41,177 bases of DNA from JANMDR01 sp043760555 (lineage in GTDB: Bacteria; Pseudomonadota; Gammaproteobacteria; Burkholderiales; Usitatibacteraceae), in the NCBI GenBank assembly GCA_043760555.1, contig JAYUOW010000146.1, forward strand, positions 1-41,177, read 5' to 3'. The position numbers and the translations under genes were made by a program. The notes under the pieces were generated by a model. It did not search any database and was not told where the DNA came from. It was given only the letters and a program-made list of their open reading frames with translations. Positions 6,450 through 14,348 of the stretch are shown here, one piece after another. Positions within the stretch are counted from its first letter, which is position 1. The number at the start of each line of letters is the position of its first letter.

Positions 6450-8312
6450 CTATCGTCCTGCTGCCACCCCTTCACGGCGCGGGTCTGCACCACCTGTTAG
6501 CTGCTTATTTTGTTCCTGTTTCAAATTTGGTGCAAGCGGCTTGTTGTTGGCAGCACCGCCCGCGAAATCACCCACCATAATGGTGTGGATGCCCGAATTT
6601 AAATCAGTTACAACAATATTATGGCCACGGGCTTCAAGTGCTGCACGCTGTTGGGCAACGGCCGTGCCCCGTTCTAAATACGTGGTGCGGCCGCCTTGGG
6701 TGCCAAAGTGCCCTGTATTGACTGCATCTTGCGCATTTAGTTTCCAATCTATTGCGCCGATGAGTGTTTTAGTGACAAATTGCAGAATTTGCCCACCGCC
6801 GGGCGAGCCCACCACCATTTTTAAGTTGCCAGATTGGTCAAGCACCATCGTGGGCGACATAGCGCTGCGCGGGCGTTTGTTCGGCTCCACCCGATTTGCG
6901 GCGGGTTTTTGGTTCGCGTCCACGGGGTTAAACGAAAAATCAGTGAGCTGGTTATTTAGAAAAAAGCCGCGCACCATTTGCTTTGAACCAAAGCCCGCCT
7001 CCACGCTGGATGTGAGCGCCACCGCGTTGCCAGCGGCATCGACAATTGAATAGTGGGTGGTGGCGGGCATTTCAAACGAATCAGCGGGCAGCTGCGCCAC
7101 GGCGATGCCGCGCGGCACGCCAGGCTTGGCTTGGCCCATGGATTTGTCCAGCGAAATTAGGGCAGAACGGCTGGCTAAATAATCGTTGTCGAGCAGTCCG
7201 TCAACGGGCACGGTCGCAAAATCGCTATCAGCAATATAGGCGGCGCGGTCGGCGTACATTAAGCGATAGGCTTCTGAAATTACGTGGGTAGCGTCCGCGC
7301 TGTTGGCACCCATTGCGGCCAAATCAAAGCGCTCAAGCATGCCTAGCGCCATCAATATGCCGATGGCGGAACTGGGCGGCGGCACGGTGCAAATATTGTG
7401 TGTTTGGCGATACACCTTGCACACGGCTTCGCGCTTCAAGGCTTTGTAGTCGCGCAAATCGTTTGTTGTTAGCACGCCGGGATTGCCGTGGGCTTGCACC
7501 TTGGCCACCATGTCGCGCGCGATGTCCCCGTTGTAAAACGCACCCGCGCCTTGGGTTGCAAGGGTGCGAAAGGTGGCGGCTAACGCTGGGTTTTTAATGA
7601 TGGTGCCAATCGCTTTTGGGGTGCCATCCGCGTTAAAAAATAAGGTATTTGCGGGTGATTGCGTGGCCAAGCTACGGTCGTAATTGCTGGTCACATCGCC
7701 CTGTAAAGCCGCGTGTAATCTGGGGCTGAGCGCAAAGCCTGCTTCACTCAACGCAATTGCCGCATCGAATAGCTTCGCCCACGGCAAACGACCATAATCT
7801 TTATGCGCAAGCTCCAACATGCGCATCACACCCGGGGTGCCCACAGCGCGGCCACCTACGCGCGTGGCTAACGATAACGGCTTACCGTCGCCATCTAAAA
7901 ACAACGCGGCAGTGGCTGCAGCCGGTGCAGTTTCGCGGCCGTCGTAGGCGGTCAGTTTTTTATCGGCACCCGCAAAGTGCAACATAAACGCACCGCCACC
8001 AATGCCGGACGATTGCGGCTCAACCAAGGTTAGAACCATTTGAACGGCGATGGCGGCGTCCGTTGCGCTGCCGCCTTGGTCGAGAATGCTTAAGCCTGCG
8101 CGTGTGGCGTGTGGGTTTGCGCTAGCCACCATGTGCGAGGTGGCACGGCTAAGGCTTTTTGTAGTCCAGCCAGACGCAAATTCAGGGTTAAAACCATACA
8201 CGGGTGGCGTAAATTCAATGGCTGAAGATGCCCTATTTACGGGCTTCTCCAGCACATTATTGGCGCACCCGCTAAGCGCAATTAGCAGCGCAATGGCGAT
8301 TAACTTCTTCAT
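6450..8312 (-). CDS. ggt: Gamma-glutamyltransferase (lipoprotein form)
   Basis: 620 residues. The N-terminus has a lipobox (IALSGC), predicting a membrane-anchored periplasmic enzyme rather than the soluble form. The large-subunit region has NPHATRAGLSILDQGGSATD and SGIGGGAFMLH. The autoprocessing site is at TTHYSIVD, so the nucleophile should be Thr418, the first Thr of that motif, freed by self-cleavage into large and small subunits. The small subunit has the GSPGGGQILQF oxyanion region and NKRPRSAMSPT. The family hydrolyses or transfers the gamma-glutamyl group of glutathione. Residues just after the lipobox (LEKPVNRASSA) are encoded by a palindromic repeat. The start overlaps the rlmI stop by four bases (ATGA), so the two are coupled. 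Confidence 0.95.
   Translation of the reverse strand: MKKLIAIALLIALSGCANNVLEKPVNRASSAIEFTPPVYGFNPEFASGWTTKSLSRATSHMVASANPHATRAGLSILDQGGSATDAAIAVQMVLTLVEPQSSGIGGGAFMLHFAGADKKLTAYDGRETAPAAATAALFLDGDGKPLSLATRVGGRAVGTPGVMRMLELAHKDYGRLPWAKLFDAAIALSEAGFALSPRLHAALQGDVTSNYDRSLATQSPANTLFFNADGTPKAIGTIIKNPALAATFRTLATQGAGAFYNGDIARDMVAKVQAHGNPGVLTTNDLRDYKALKREAVCKVYRQTHNICTVPPPSSAIGILMALGMLERFDLAAMGANSADATHVISEAYRLMYADRAAYIADSDFATVPVDGLLDNDYLASRSALISLDKSMGQAKPGVPRGIAVAQLPADSFEMPATTHYSIVDAAGNAVALTSSVEAGFGSKQMVRGFFLNNQLTDFSFNPVDANQKPAANRVEPNKRPRSAMSPTMVLDQSGNLKMVVGSPGGGQILQFVTKTLIGAIDWKLNAQDAVNTGHFGTQGGRTTYLERGTAVAQQRAALEARGHNIVVTDLNSGIHTIMVGDFAGGAANNKPLAPNLKQEQNKQLTGGADPRREGVAAGR
8221..8253. repeat. Palindromic element inside ggt
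   Basis: GCTGAAGATGCCCTA, TTTAC, GGGCTTCTCCAGC: both arms are well preserved. Read on the minus strand it encodes LEKPVNRASSA, located between the lipobox and the conserved Ggt core. Confidence 0.85.
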
Positions 8313-9523
8313 TCCACACGCCGCAGTAACAAGCCCTTCAGGTAATCCCCCTCCGGAAAATTCAATGCCACCGGATGATCTAACCCCGCGCCCAAGCGCT
8401 GCAAAATTTGCGCATTTACTTTTGCATCTTGCGCGGCACCGGCGACAATTTTTTGAAATAAATCCGCGTTAATGCCGCCTGAGCAGGAATACGTCATGAG
8501 CAATCCACCCGGTCGCAACAGTTTAAAACCGAGCAAATTAATGTCCTTGTACGCACGCGCGGCTTTTTCGGCGTGGCTGGCGGTGGGCGCAAATTTAGGC
8601 GGGTCAAGGATAATTAAATCAAAGCTCTGGGCGCGATCACGAAATTTACGCAAGGCCTCAAACACATCGGCATCCATCGTAGTGCTGCGGGCTTCATCTA
8701 TGCCATTCGAGCTTAAATTTTGCTGTAGCTTCTGCAATGCAGGCGCCGCGCTATCGATGGACGTGACGTGGCTGGCACCACCTTGCAGCGCCGCAATACT
8801 CATGGTGCCGGTGTAGCAAAAACAGTTGAGCACGGCGCGATCTTTAGCCAGTGCGCGGGTTAACGCGCGGTTATCGCGCTGGTCAAGGTAGAAGCCAGTT
8901 TTGTGCCCCGTGGCTACGTCAACTAGCGTGCGCATGCCTGCTTCAATAATCTCAATGCCAGCATCTGGCAGGGCATCACCGCGCAGCATGCCCACGCGGG
9001 CTGGCAGGCCTTCCAGCGTGCGTACGTCTGCATCTGAGCGCTCGTATACGCGCGTGATGCCGGGCAGGGCAATGAGTAGAGCAGCAATATCCTCACGCCA
9101 GGGTTCAGCCGCCATGGCAGACAATTGCAGCACGGCGGTATCGGCATAAATATCCACCACCACACCCGGCATAAAATCGCTTTCGCTATGCACTAAACGG
9201 TAAGCACTTTGGGGGCTGCTCACTACGTTATGCAACACCGCTTGGCGCATTGAAGACGCTTGATTTAAGCGGGTTTCCAGCAGTTTTTGCGACGGCGGAT
9301 CGGCCTCGTTAAAGCTCCATACCCGACCAATAATTTGGCTTTGCGGGCTGTAGCCGATGTAGGCTAAAAAGCTCCCATCATGTGCGCACAGCCGCACGGT
9401 GTCGCCCGCTGCAATGTCGGGGCTTTTATGTTCCACGGCGCTGCTAAACACCCAAGGATGGCCGCGCAGCAAGGATTTTTCGCGCCCGTTGTAAAGTCTA
9501 ATTTCATTAAATTGTTTTTTCAT
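8309..9523 (-). CDS. rlmI: 23S rRNA (cytosine-1962-C5)-methyltransferase
   Basis: 404 residues, the normal length. An N-terminal PUA domain (LRGHPWVFSSAVE) is followed by a Rossmann methyltransferase domain. Motif I is NCFCYTGTMSIAALQGGASH with acidic IDS at the end of the next strand. The catalytic region has DLIILDPPKF, and the MTYSCSGGI motif is also present. VDVATGHKTGFYLDQRDNR is characteristic of the RlmI/YccW family. It uses S-adenosylmethionine to modify 23S rRNA. It is divergent from trmB, with 46 bp between start codons, and is translationally coupled to ggt downstream. Confidence 0.95.
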   Translation of the reverse strand: MKKQFNEIRLYNGREKSLLRGHPWVFSSAVEHKSPDIAAGDTVRLCAHDGSFLAYIGYSPQSQIIGRVWSFNEADPPSQKLLETRLNQASSMRQAVLHNVVSSPQSAYRLVHSESDFMPGVVVDIYADTAVLQLSAMAAEPWREDIAALLIALPGITRVYERSDADVRTLEGLPARVGMLRGDALPDAGIEIIEAGMRTLVDVATGHKTGFYLDQRDNRALTRALAKDRAVLNCFCYTGTMSIAALQGGASHVTSIDSAAPALQKLQQNLSSNGIDEARSTTMDADVFEALRKFRDRAQSFDLIILDPPKFAPTASHAEKAARAYKDINLLGFKLLRPGGLLMTYSCSGGINADLFQKIVAGAAQDAKVNAQILQRLGAGLDHPVALNFPEGDYLKGLLLRRVE

Positions 9524-9557
9524 AAACGTAATTGTACAAGTTACGCTCCTAACCTTT

Positions 9558-9563
9558 TATAAT
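9558..9563 (+). promoter_or_regulatory. Consensus -10 box directly before trmB
   Basis: A perfect TATAAT ends six bases before the trmB ATG at 9570, so transcription would start at or next to the start codon. The best -35 candidate (TTGTAC at 9532) is 20 bases away, which is long. No Shine-Dalgarno sequence is visible before trmB, consistent with a leaderless transcript. Confidence 0.5.
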
Positions 9564-9569
9564 TGCGCG

Positions 9570-10265
9570 ATGAATTCAGACAATCAAACTCCCGCATCAC
9601 CTCACCGCCCCATCCGCAGCTTCGTGCTGCGCCAAGGTCGCTATTCGCAAGCGCAAGCGCGTGCGCATGAAACTTTGATGCCGCAATTTGGCATTGCCTA
9701 TCAGCCGCAGCCGCTTGATTTTGCGGCAGCTTTTGGTCGAGCCGCACCCACGGTTTTAGAGATTGGTTTTGGCATGGGTGAAACCTCCGCCGCCATCGCT
9801 AAACTTGTGCCCGATAAAAACTTTATCGCCGTAGAAGTCCATACACCGGGCGTTGGCAGCCTACTGCGCTATTGCCAGATAGATAATTTGCACAATATTC
9901 GCATCATTCAACATGACGCCGTGGAAGTGCTAAATAATATGATTCCTGATGCATCGCTGCATGGCCTACACATTTATTTTCCGGATCCGTGGCCTAAATT
10001 ACGTCACCAAAAACGTCGGCTAATTCAGCCGGTTTTTGTGAAGCTGCTCGTCAGTAAATTGCAGCCAAATGGCTATCTACATTTGGCAACCGATTGGGAA
10101 AACTACGCCGAACAAATGCTGGCCGTGCTGGAAGCTGAAACTGGCTTAGCCAATACTGCAGACGGCTACGCCCCCCGCCCCACATGGCGCTCCGAGTCCA
10201 ACTTTGAGCGCAAAGGCATCAATAAAGGCCACAGTGTGCGGGATTTACTATTTACTAAAAAGTGA
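9570..10265 (+). CDS. trmB: tRNA (guanine-N7-)-methyltransferase
   Basis: 231 residues. TrmB introduces m7G46 in tRNA variable loops using S-adenosylmethionine. Visible motifs are the SAM-binding VLEIGFGMGETSAAIAK, the acidic FIAVEVHTPGVG, the catalytic-site HIYFPDPWPKLRHQKRRLIQ, and the C-terminal T-x-R/S-x-F-E signature seen as SNFERKGINKGH. The short N-terminus (RPIRSFVLRQGRYSQAQ) is typical. The start is set by the ATG next to a TATAAT box; there is no obvious ribosome site. A FecR-domain gene follows 72 bp downstream. Confidence 0.96.
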   Translation: MNSDNQTPASPHRPIRSFVLRQGRYSQAQARAHETLMPQFGIAYQPQPLDFAAAFGRAAPTVLEIGFGMGETSAAIAKLVPDKNFIAVEVHTPGVGSLLRYCQIDNLHNIRIIQHDAVEVLNNMIPDASLHGLHIYFPDPWPKLRHQKRRLIQPVFVKLLVSKLQPNGYLHLATDWENYAEQMLAVLEAETGLANTADGYAPRPTWRSESNFERKGINKGHSVRDLLFTKK

Positions 10266-10337
10266 TGGCGTACACTACACATCTACCTTGCTGCGTCGCC
10301 CGTATCAATTGAACCAGTCAAACTTATTAGGATTTCC

Positions 10338-11042
10338 ATGCAAACGCCATCCACCGCCCGCCGCAGCACCCTGAGCAAATTGATCAAGCTAAGCCTGTTC
10401 GGCGCAATGGGCAGCGTGGGCATAGAAGGCCTAATTCAAGACGCGCTAGCCAAAGGCGATGCGCCGCCCACAGCGGGCATCAACACCTTCAAAGGCGACG
10501 TGACGGTGAACGGCGAACAAGTAAAAATCGGCACTCCCGTAAAAGTGGGCGACCGCATTAAAACCGGTGTCGCCAGCACGGTCGTAATCGTGTTGGGGCG
10601 CGACGCTTTCATGCTGCGGCAAAATACCGACTTAGAATTTAAAGCCGTAGCCCGTGCCGATACCGTACTAGACACCGTGCTAGTTAGTACCGGCAAGGTG
10701 TTAGCCGTGTTTGAAAAAGCCGCCCGCCGCAATGTGGATATTAAAACCAGAGTAGCCACCATCGGCATTCGCGGCACCGGTGCCTACATCGAAACCCAAG
10801 GCGACAAAACTTATTTCTGCCTATGCTACGGCGCTGCAGCAGTCACCACCGCCGCCACGTCAACACCAGAAATGCTGGCATCGGATTACCATTTATCGAC
10901 ATTTGTATCCGAAGTAAATGGCGTAATGAAAATCGAAAAAGCGCCGTTTGCCGACCATAGCGATGCGGAGCTGACGTTGCTGGAATCGTTGGTGGGGCGG
11001 AAACCGCCGTTTGAGGGTAAGGGGTATCCTTCGGCATATTGA
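10338..11042 (+). CDS. FecR-domain periplasmic protein
   Basis: 234 residues with a ribosome site (TTAGGA) before the ATG. The N-terminus has twin arginines and a hydrophobic segment (RRSTLSKLIKLSLFGAMGS), so export is likely. The FecR core reads VNGEQVKIGTPVKVGDRIKT, STVVIVLGRDAFMLRQNTDL, TGKVLAVFEKA and KTRVATIGIRGTGAY, the usual GxR-G-T ending. Unlike FecR sensors, no anti-sigma domain precedes it and no ECF sigma or TonB receptor gene is adjacent, so it is a stand-alone FecR protein of unknown role. Two Cys lie close together in YFCLCYGA. It is followed by a long repeat-filled gap. Confidence 0.85.
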   Translation: MQTPSTARRSTLSKLIKLSLFGAMGSVGIEGLIQDALAKGDAPPTAGINTFKGDVTVNGEQVKIGTPVKVGDRIKTGVASTVVIVLGRDAFMLRQNTDLEFKAVARADTVLDTVLVSTGKVLAVFEKAARRNVDIKTRVATIGIRGTGAYIETQGDKTYFCLCYGAAAVTTAATSTPEMLASDYHLSTFVSEVNGVMKIEKAPFADHSDAELTLLESLVGRKPPFEGKGYPSAY

Positions 11043-11052
11043 TTTGATTGAT

Positions 11053-11086
11053 GGTTGAAGATGTCCGTGAATAGGGCGTTTTCAGC
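11053..11086. repeat. Degenerate palindromic element after the FecR gene
   Basis: GGTTGAAGATGTCC, GTGAA, TAGGGCGTTTTCAGC. The arms still pair with mismatches. It begins 10 bases after the FecR-gene stop. Confidence 0.6.
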
Positions 11087-11119
11087 GAGTAATGATAACG
11101 TCAAAATATTGCCTCGGTA

Positions 11120-11257
11120 GTAGGGCGTAATCAGCGTAGCGCCAATTACGCCAAGTGTTTAAGCGCTTGATGCCAATAATTTATTGCGCTGCTGAAGGAC
11201 GCGTTGCCGTTTTTCCAACACTCGGCGCAATTGGCGCTGCGCTGATTGACGCCCTAC
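11120..11257. repeat. 138-bp element with inverted ends, copy 1
   Basis: It starts GTAGGGCGTAATCAGCG and ends CGCTGATTGACGCCCTAC. The outer 30-40 bases of each side are imperfect inverted repeats (AGCGCCAATTACGCC against GGCGCAATTGGCGCT). There is no coding potential. It resembles a small MITE or BIME-like unit. The whole 11043-11692 interval holds no gene: only this element, its second copy at 11492 and three palindromic elements. Confidence 0.85.
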
Positions 11258-11293
11258 GGTGTTAGAGATACCCTATTTTAAAGCGTTCCCAGC
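11258..11293. repeat. Degenerate palindromic element abutting copy 1
   Basis: GTTAGAGATACCCTATTTTAAAGCGTTCCCAGC has weak arm pairing but the same layout as the family. It directly follows the 138-bp element. Confidence 0.45.
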
Positions 11294-11491
11294 GGACTAA
11301 AAACGATCTCGGCAGCTACCCGGTAAAGAATAAAGCCCTTCGCGCCAATCTGTCGCTTGTTGAAGGAGAGGGGTAAGCACGCAAGATAGGTGTCCGTCGC
11401 ATGCCATCACCGAGTGAGTACACAAACGCGTTTTGCCTACCCTACAGCAGCTTCAAAGTTACTCCCACTTTTATGTTGGTGCGAACTTTGA

Positions 11492-11630
11492 GTAGGGCGT
11501 AATCAGCGTAGCGCCAATTACGCCGAGTGTGTAAGCGCTTGATGTCAATAATTGTATTGTTTTGCCCACGGACGCGCTGCCGTTTTTCCAACACCCGGCG
11601 CAATTGGCGCTGCGCTGATTGACGCCCTAC
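11492..11630. repeat. 139-bp element with inverted ends, copy 2
   Basis: A second copy of the 11120 element in the same orientation, 372 bp away. Ends and the inner segment (TAAGCGCTTGATG; GCCGTTTTTCCAACAC) match closely, while the middle differs. The 234 bp between the copies shows no ORF-like signal. Confidence 0.85.
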
Positions 11631-11644
11631 AGCGTCAAATTGAT

Positions 11645-11680
11645 GCCTGAAGACGCCCTAAAACAGGGCATCTCCAAGGC
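11645..11680. repeat. Palindromic element between repeat block and hemW 3' end
   Basis: GCCTGAAGACGCCCTA, AAA, CAGGGCATCTCCAAGGC forms a good hairpin about 13 bases beyond the hemW stop codon. It may end the kinase-to-hemW transcript. Confidence 0.8.
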
Positions 11681-11692
11681 ATTTATTCCCGC

Positions 11693-12916
11693 CTAATCTG
11701 GCAAAAACAACTCCAATAAATCGTTCAAAAACAGCCGCCCTTTTGCGGTGGGACGAATCGTTGCGTGATCTCTTGTGAGTAAGCCGCGTGCTTCCGCTTG
11801 CGCCAATTGTTTAGCGATTACGGTGATGGGCAGGCCGGTACGTTCGATAAACAACGTGGTGGCGAAGCCTGCGTTTAGTCTTAGTGCATTAAGCATAAAT
11901 TCAAACGGTAAATCTCTTGCCGTTAGCAGGCGGTTGTCTTGTACGAAGTTACCTGTGCTCGTGCAATTCATATAGGCCTGCGGTTGCTTAAACGTGGCGG
12001 TGCGGCGGATAGAATCATGCGCTGATATTTTGCCGTGGGCACCGGCACCGATGCCGATGTAGTCGCCGAAGCGCCAGTAGTTTAGGTTGTGGCGCGAGGC
12101 TTTTGTGGGCTTGGCGAAGGCGGAGGTTTCGTAGTGCTCGTAGCCTGCGGTGGTTAATTTATCGATGACTAATTGCTGCATGTCAGCACTTAAATCATCG
12201 TCGGGCAGCTTGGGCGGATTGTTGTGGAACAGGGTGTTGGGTTCCATCGTCAAGTGATACATCGACAAGTGATTGGTGCCGTAGCTTAGCGCTTGGTCGA
12301 TGTCGGCGGCGCATTCGGCCAAGGTTTGCTCGGGCAAGGCGAACATTAAATCTAGGTTGATGTTATCGAAGCTACGCTGCGCGATGTCGATAGCGCGAGC
12401 GGCTTCCGTGCCGTTATGCACGCGACCCAGGGCCGTTAAATGTTGCGCGTTAAAGCTTTGAATGCCGATGGATAGGCGATTGATGCCCAGCGCGCGGAAG
12501 TCGTGAAATTTTTCTTGCTCGAAGGTGCCGGGGTTGGCTTCCATTGTGATTTCTGCGTCGGCTTCTACAAATACGCGGGCTTTTACAGCGCTTAAAATAT
12601 TGTCCATCGCGCGGGCTGAAAATAAACTTGGCGTGCCGCCGCCAAAAAATATCGTGTGGACGCGGCGTCCCCAAATAAGCGGGAGCGTGGCTTCTAAATC
12701 AGCGGTTAAGGCCGCAACATAAGCGTCTTCAGGCAGTGTGCCTCTTTGTTGGTGCGAGTTAAAATCGCAGTAGGGGCATTTTTTTATGCACCACGGAATG
12801 TGGATGTAGAGCGATAACGGAGGTAGGGCGGTTAGCTTAAAATCGCTTGCTTTCGTAGCAACAGCTCTCGATGCAAAGCTAATTTTTTGCGGTTTTGATT
12901 CCGAGTCCTTAGCCAC
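11693..12916 (-). CDS. hemW: Radical SAM heme chaperone HemW
   Basis: 407 residues from the GTG at 12916, which overlaps the rdgB stop by 8 bases. A TTG at 12934 would add six residues. The radical SAM motif is CIKKCPYC (CxxxCxxC, then DF), preceded by SLYIHIPW. FFGGGTPSLF, EANPGTFEQEKF and GINRLSIGIQSFN are family signatures, and RHNLNYW is the HemW-specific HNxxYW motif. This separates it from coproporphyrinogen dehydrogenase HemN, which has a longer cysteine motif. HemW binds heme and is thought to deliver it to respiratory proteins. It is last in the kinase-PP2C-rph-rdgB-hemW run. Confidence 0.95.
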   Translation of the reverse strand: MAKDSESKPQKISFASRAVATKASDFKLTALPPLSLYIHIPWCIKKCPYCDFNSHQQRGTLPEDAYVAALTADLEATLPLIWGRRVHTIFFGGGTPSLFSARAMDNILSAVKARVFVEADAEITMEANPGTFEQEKFHDFRALGINRLSIGIQSFNAQHLTALGRVHNGTEAARAIDIAQRSFDNINLDLMFALPEQTLAECAADIDQALSYGTNHLSMYHLTMEPNTLFHNNPPKLPDDDLSADMQQLVIDKLTTAGYEHYETSAFAKPTKASRHNLNYWRFGDYIGIGAGAHGKISAHDSIRRTATFKQPQAYMNCTSTGNFVQDNRLLTARDLPFEFMLNALRLNAGFATTLFIERTGLPITVIAKQLAQAEARGLLTRDHATIRPTAKGRLFLNDLLELFLPD

Positions 12917-13529
12917 GATTTGCCACCAAACCAAATTGCGCCAGCTTTTCCATCAGCGCCCGCAACGCCTGCGCACGATGGCTCAGCGCATTTTTTTTAT
13001 CATCACTTATTTCAGCTGCCGTTAAGTTTAAACTCGGAATATTGAATACCGGGTTGTAACCGAAGCCGCCCGATCCACGCGGTTCTTGGGTGATTTCACC
13101 GTGCCATACCCCGTCGGCAATAATGGGTTGCGGATCATCGGCTCTGCGTACAAAAACCAGCACGCAATAAAAAAACGCGTCGCGGTTAGTCACGCCTTGC
13201 ATTTCGGCTAATAATTTTTCATTATTGCGGGTGTCTGATTTTGGCTCTCCCGCCTTCATACTTGCATAACGCGCCGACCAAACCCCGGGTGCGCCGCCAA
13301 GCGCTGCCACGCAGATGCCCGAATCATCGGCCAATGCGGGCAGTTTGCTTAAACGGGAGGCGTGGCGCGCTTTGGTCAGCGCGTTTTCTACAAAGGTAGC
13401 GTAGGGCTCTTCAGCTTCCGCAATGCCAAGCTCGCCTTGGGTAATTGCGCTGATGCCAAATTGCGTGAACAGGGCACTAAATTCGCGGAGCTTGCCGGCA
13501 TTATTGCTGGCGAGTACGATTTTTTCCAT
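12909..13529 (-). CDS. rdgB: XTP/dITP pyrophosphatase
   Basis: 206 residues. The Ham1-family start KIVLASNNAGKLREFSALF, the nucleotide/metal region PALADDSGICVAALGGAPGV with WSARYA, and GSGGFGYNPVF are all present. The enzyme removes non-canonical purine nucleoside triphosphates (ITP, dITP, XTP) from the pool. It overlaps hemW and follows rph after 94 bp, a gap that carries a GACGGGAACGACG hairpin. Confidence 0.96.
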   Translation of the reverse strand: MEKIVLASNNAGKLREFSALFTQFGISAITQGELGIAEAEEPYATFVENALTKARHASRLSKLPALADDSGICVAALGGAPGVWSARYASMKAGEPKSDTRNNEKLLAEMQGVTNRDAFFYCVLVFVRRADDPQPIIADGVWHGEITQEPRGSGGFGYNPVFNIPSLNLTAAEISDDKKNALSHRAQALRALMEKLAQFGLVANRG

Positions 13530-13578
13530 TTAACTTTTCTTCCACCATGGCGTTCGCATTTCGCGTAGTTCAAACGTT

Positions 13579-13606
13579 TCGTCGTCCCCATCGACGGGAA
13601 CGACGA
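13579..13606. repeat. REP-like hairpin TCGTCGTCCCC...GGGAACGACGA
   Basis: A 28-base imperfect palindrome between rph and rdgB. An identical 27-base core recurs at 34152-34178, and a related half-site occurs at the kef hairpin (25387-25400). Confidence 0.8.
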
Positions 13607-13623
13607 GAAACCGCGCCGGGGTT

Positions 13624-14346
13624 TTACGCCTTGCCCTGCAACTCAATTAGTGATGCAATACCCGCTTGGCCTAAGCTCAACAGCGCATCCAATTCCGCCC
13701 GTGAAAACGGTGCGCCTTCAGCTGTGCCTTGTAGCTCAATAATGGTGCCAGCTTGGGTCATGACTAAATTCATGTCGGTGTCGCAGCCGGAATCTTCGGT
13801 GTAATCCAAATCAAGCAGCGCATTGCCGTTGACCATGCCAACTGACGTTGCGGCGACTGCGCCACGCAATGGCCATGTGGCTAATTTGCCCGCTTTAAAC
13901 AATCCGTCGCAGGCATCGCGCAGCGCTACATACGCGCCGGTGATGGCAGCGCAGCGCGTGCCGCCGTCGGCTTGAATTACGTCGCAATCCAAATGAATTG
14001 TTCGCTCGCCCAGTGCTTTTAAATCGGTTACGGCGCGTAACGATCTACCTATAAGGCGTTGAATTTCTTGGGTGCGACCTGATTGCTTGCCGCGTGCGGC
14101 CTCGCGGTCGCCACGGGTGTGTGTGGCGCGTGGCAACATGCCGTACTCGGCCGTTACCCAGCCTTCGCCCGAACCTTTTTTATGACCCGGCACTTTTTCT
14201 TCTACGCTGGCGTTGCACAGCACTTTGGTTTCGCCTACTTCAATTAACACCGAGCCTTCGGCATAACGAGTGTAGTTGCGCGTAATGCGCACGGGACGTA
14301 AAGCGTCATGGGCACGATCAAAAGCGCGCTTAGGTGAAGTGGTCAT
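13624..14346 (-). CDS. rph: Ribonuclease PH
   Basis: 240 residues, full length. RNase PH is a phosphate-dependent 3'-5' exoribonuclease that trims tRNA precursors. Signatures are RPVRITRNYTRYAEGSVLIE, GWVTAEYGMLPRATHTR, EIQRLIGRSLRAV, TIHLDCDVIQADGGTRCAAI and the metal-binding LLDLDYTEDSGCDTDMN. Unlike E. coli K-12, there is no frameshift near the C-terminus. It starts 2 bp after the PP2C gene ends. Confidence 0.97.
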   Translation of the reverse strand: MTTSPKRAFDRAHDALRPVRITRNYTRYAEGSVLIEVGETKVLCNASVEEKVPGHKKGSGEGWVTAEYGMLPRATHTRGDREAARGKQSGRTQEIQRLIGRSLRAVTDLKALGERTIHLDCDVIQADGGTRCAAITGAYVALRDACDGLFKAGKLATWPLRGAVAATSVGMVNGNALLDLDYTEDSGCDTDMNLVMTQAGTIIELQGTAEGAPFSRAELDALLSLGQAGIASLIELQGKA

Positions 14347-14348
14347 GA

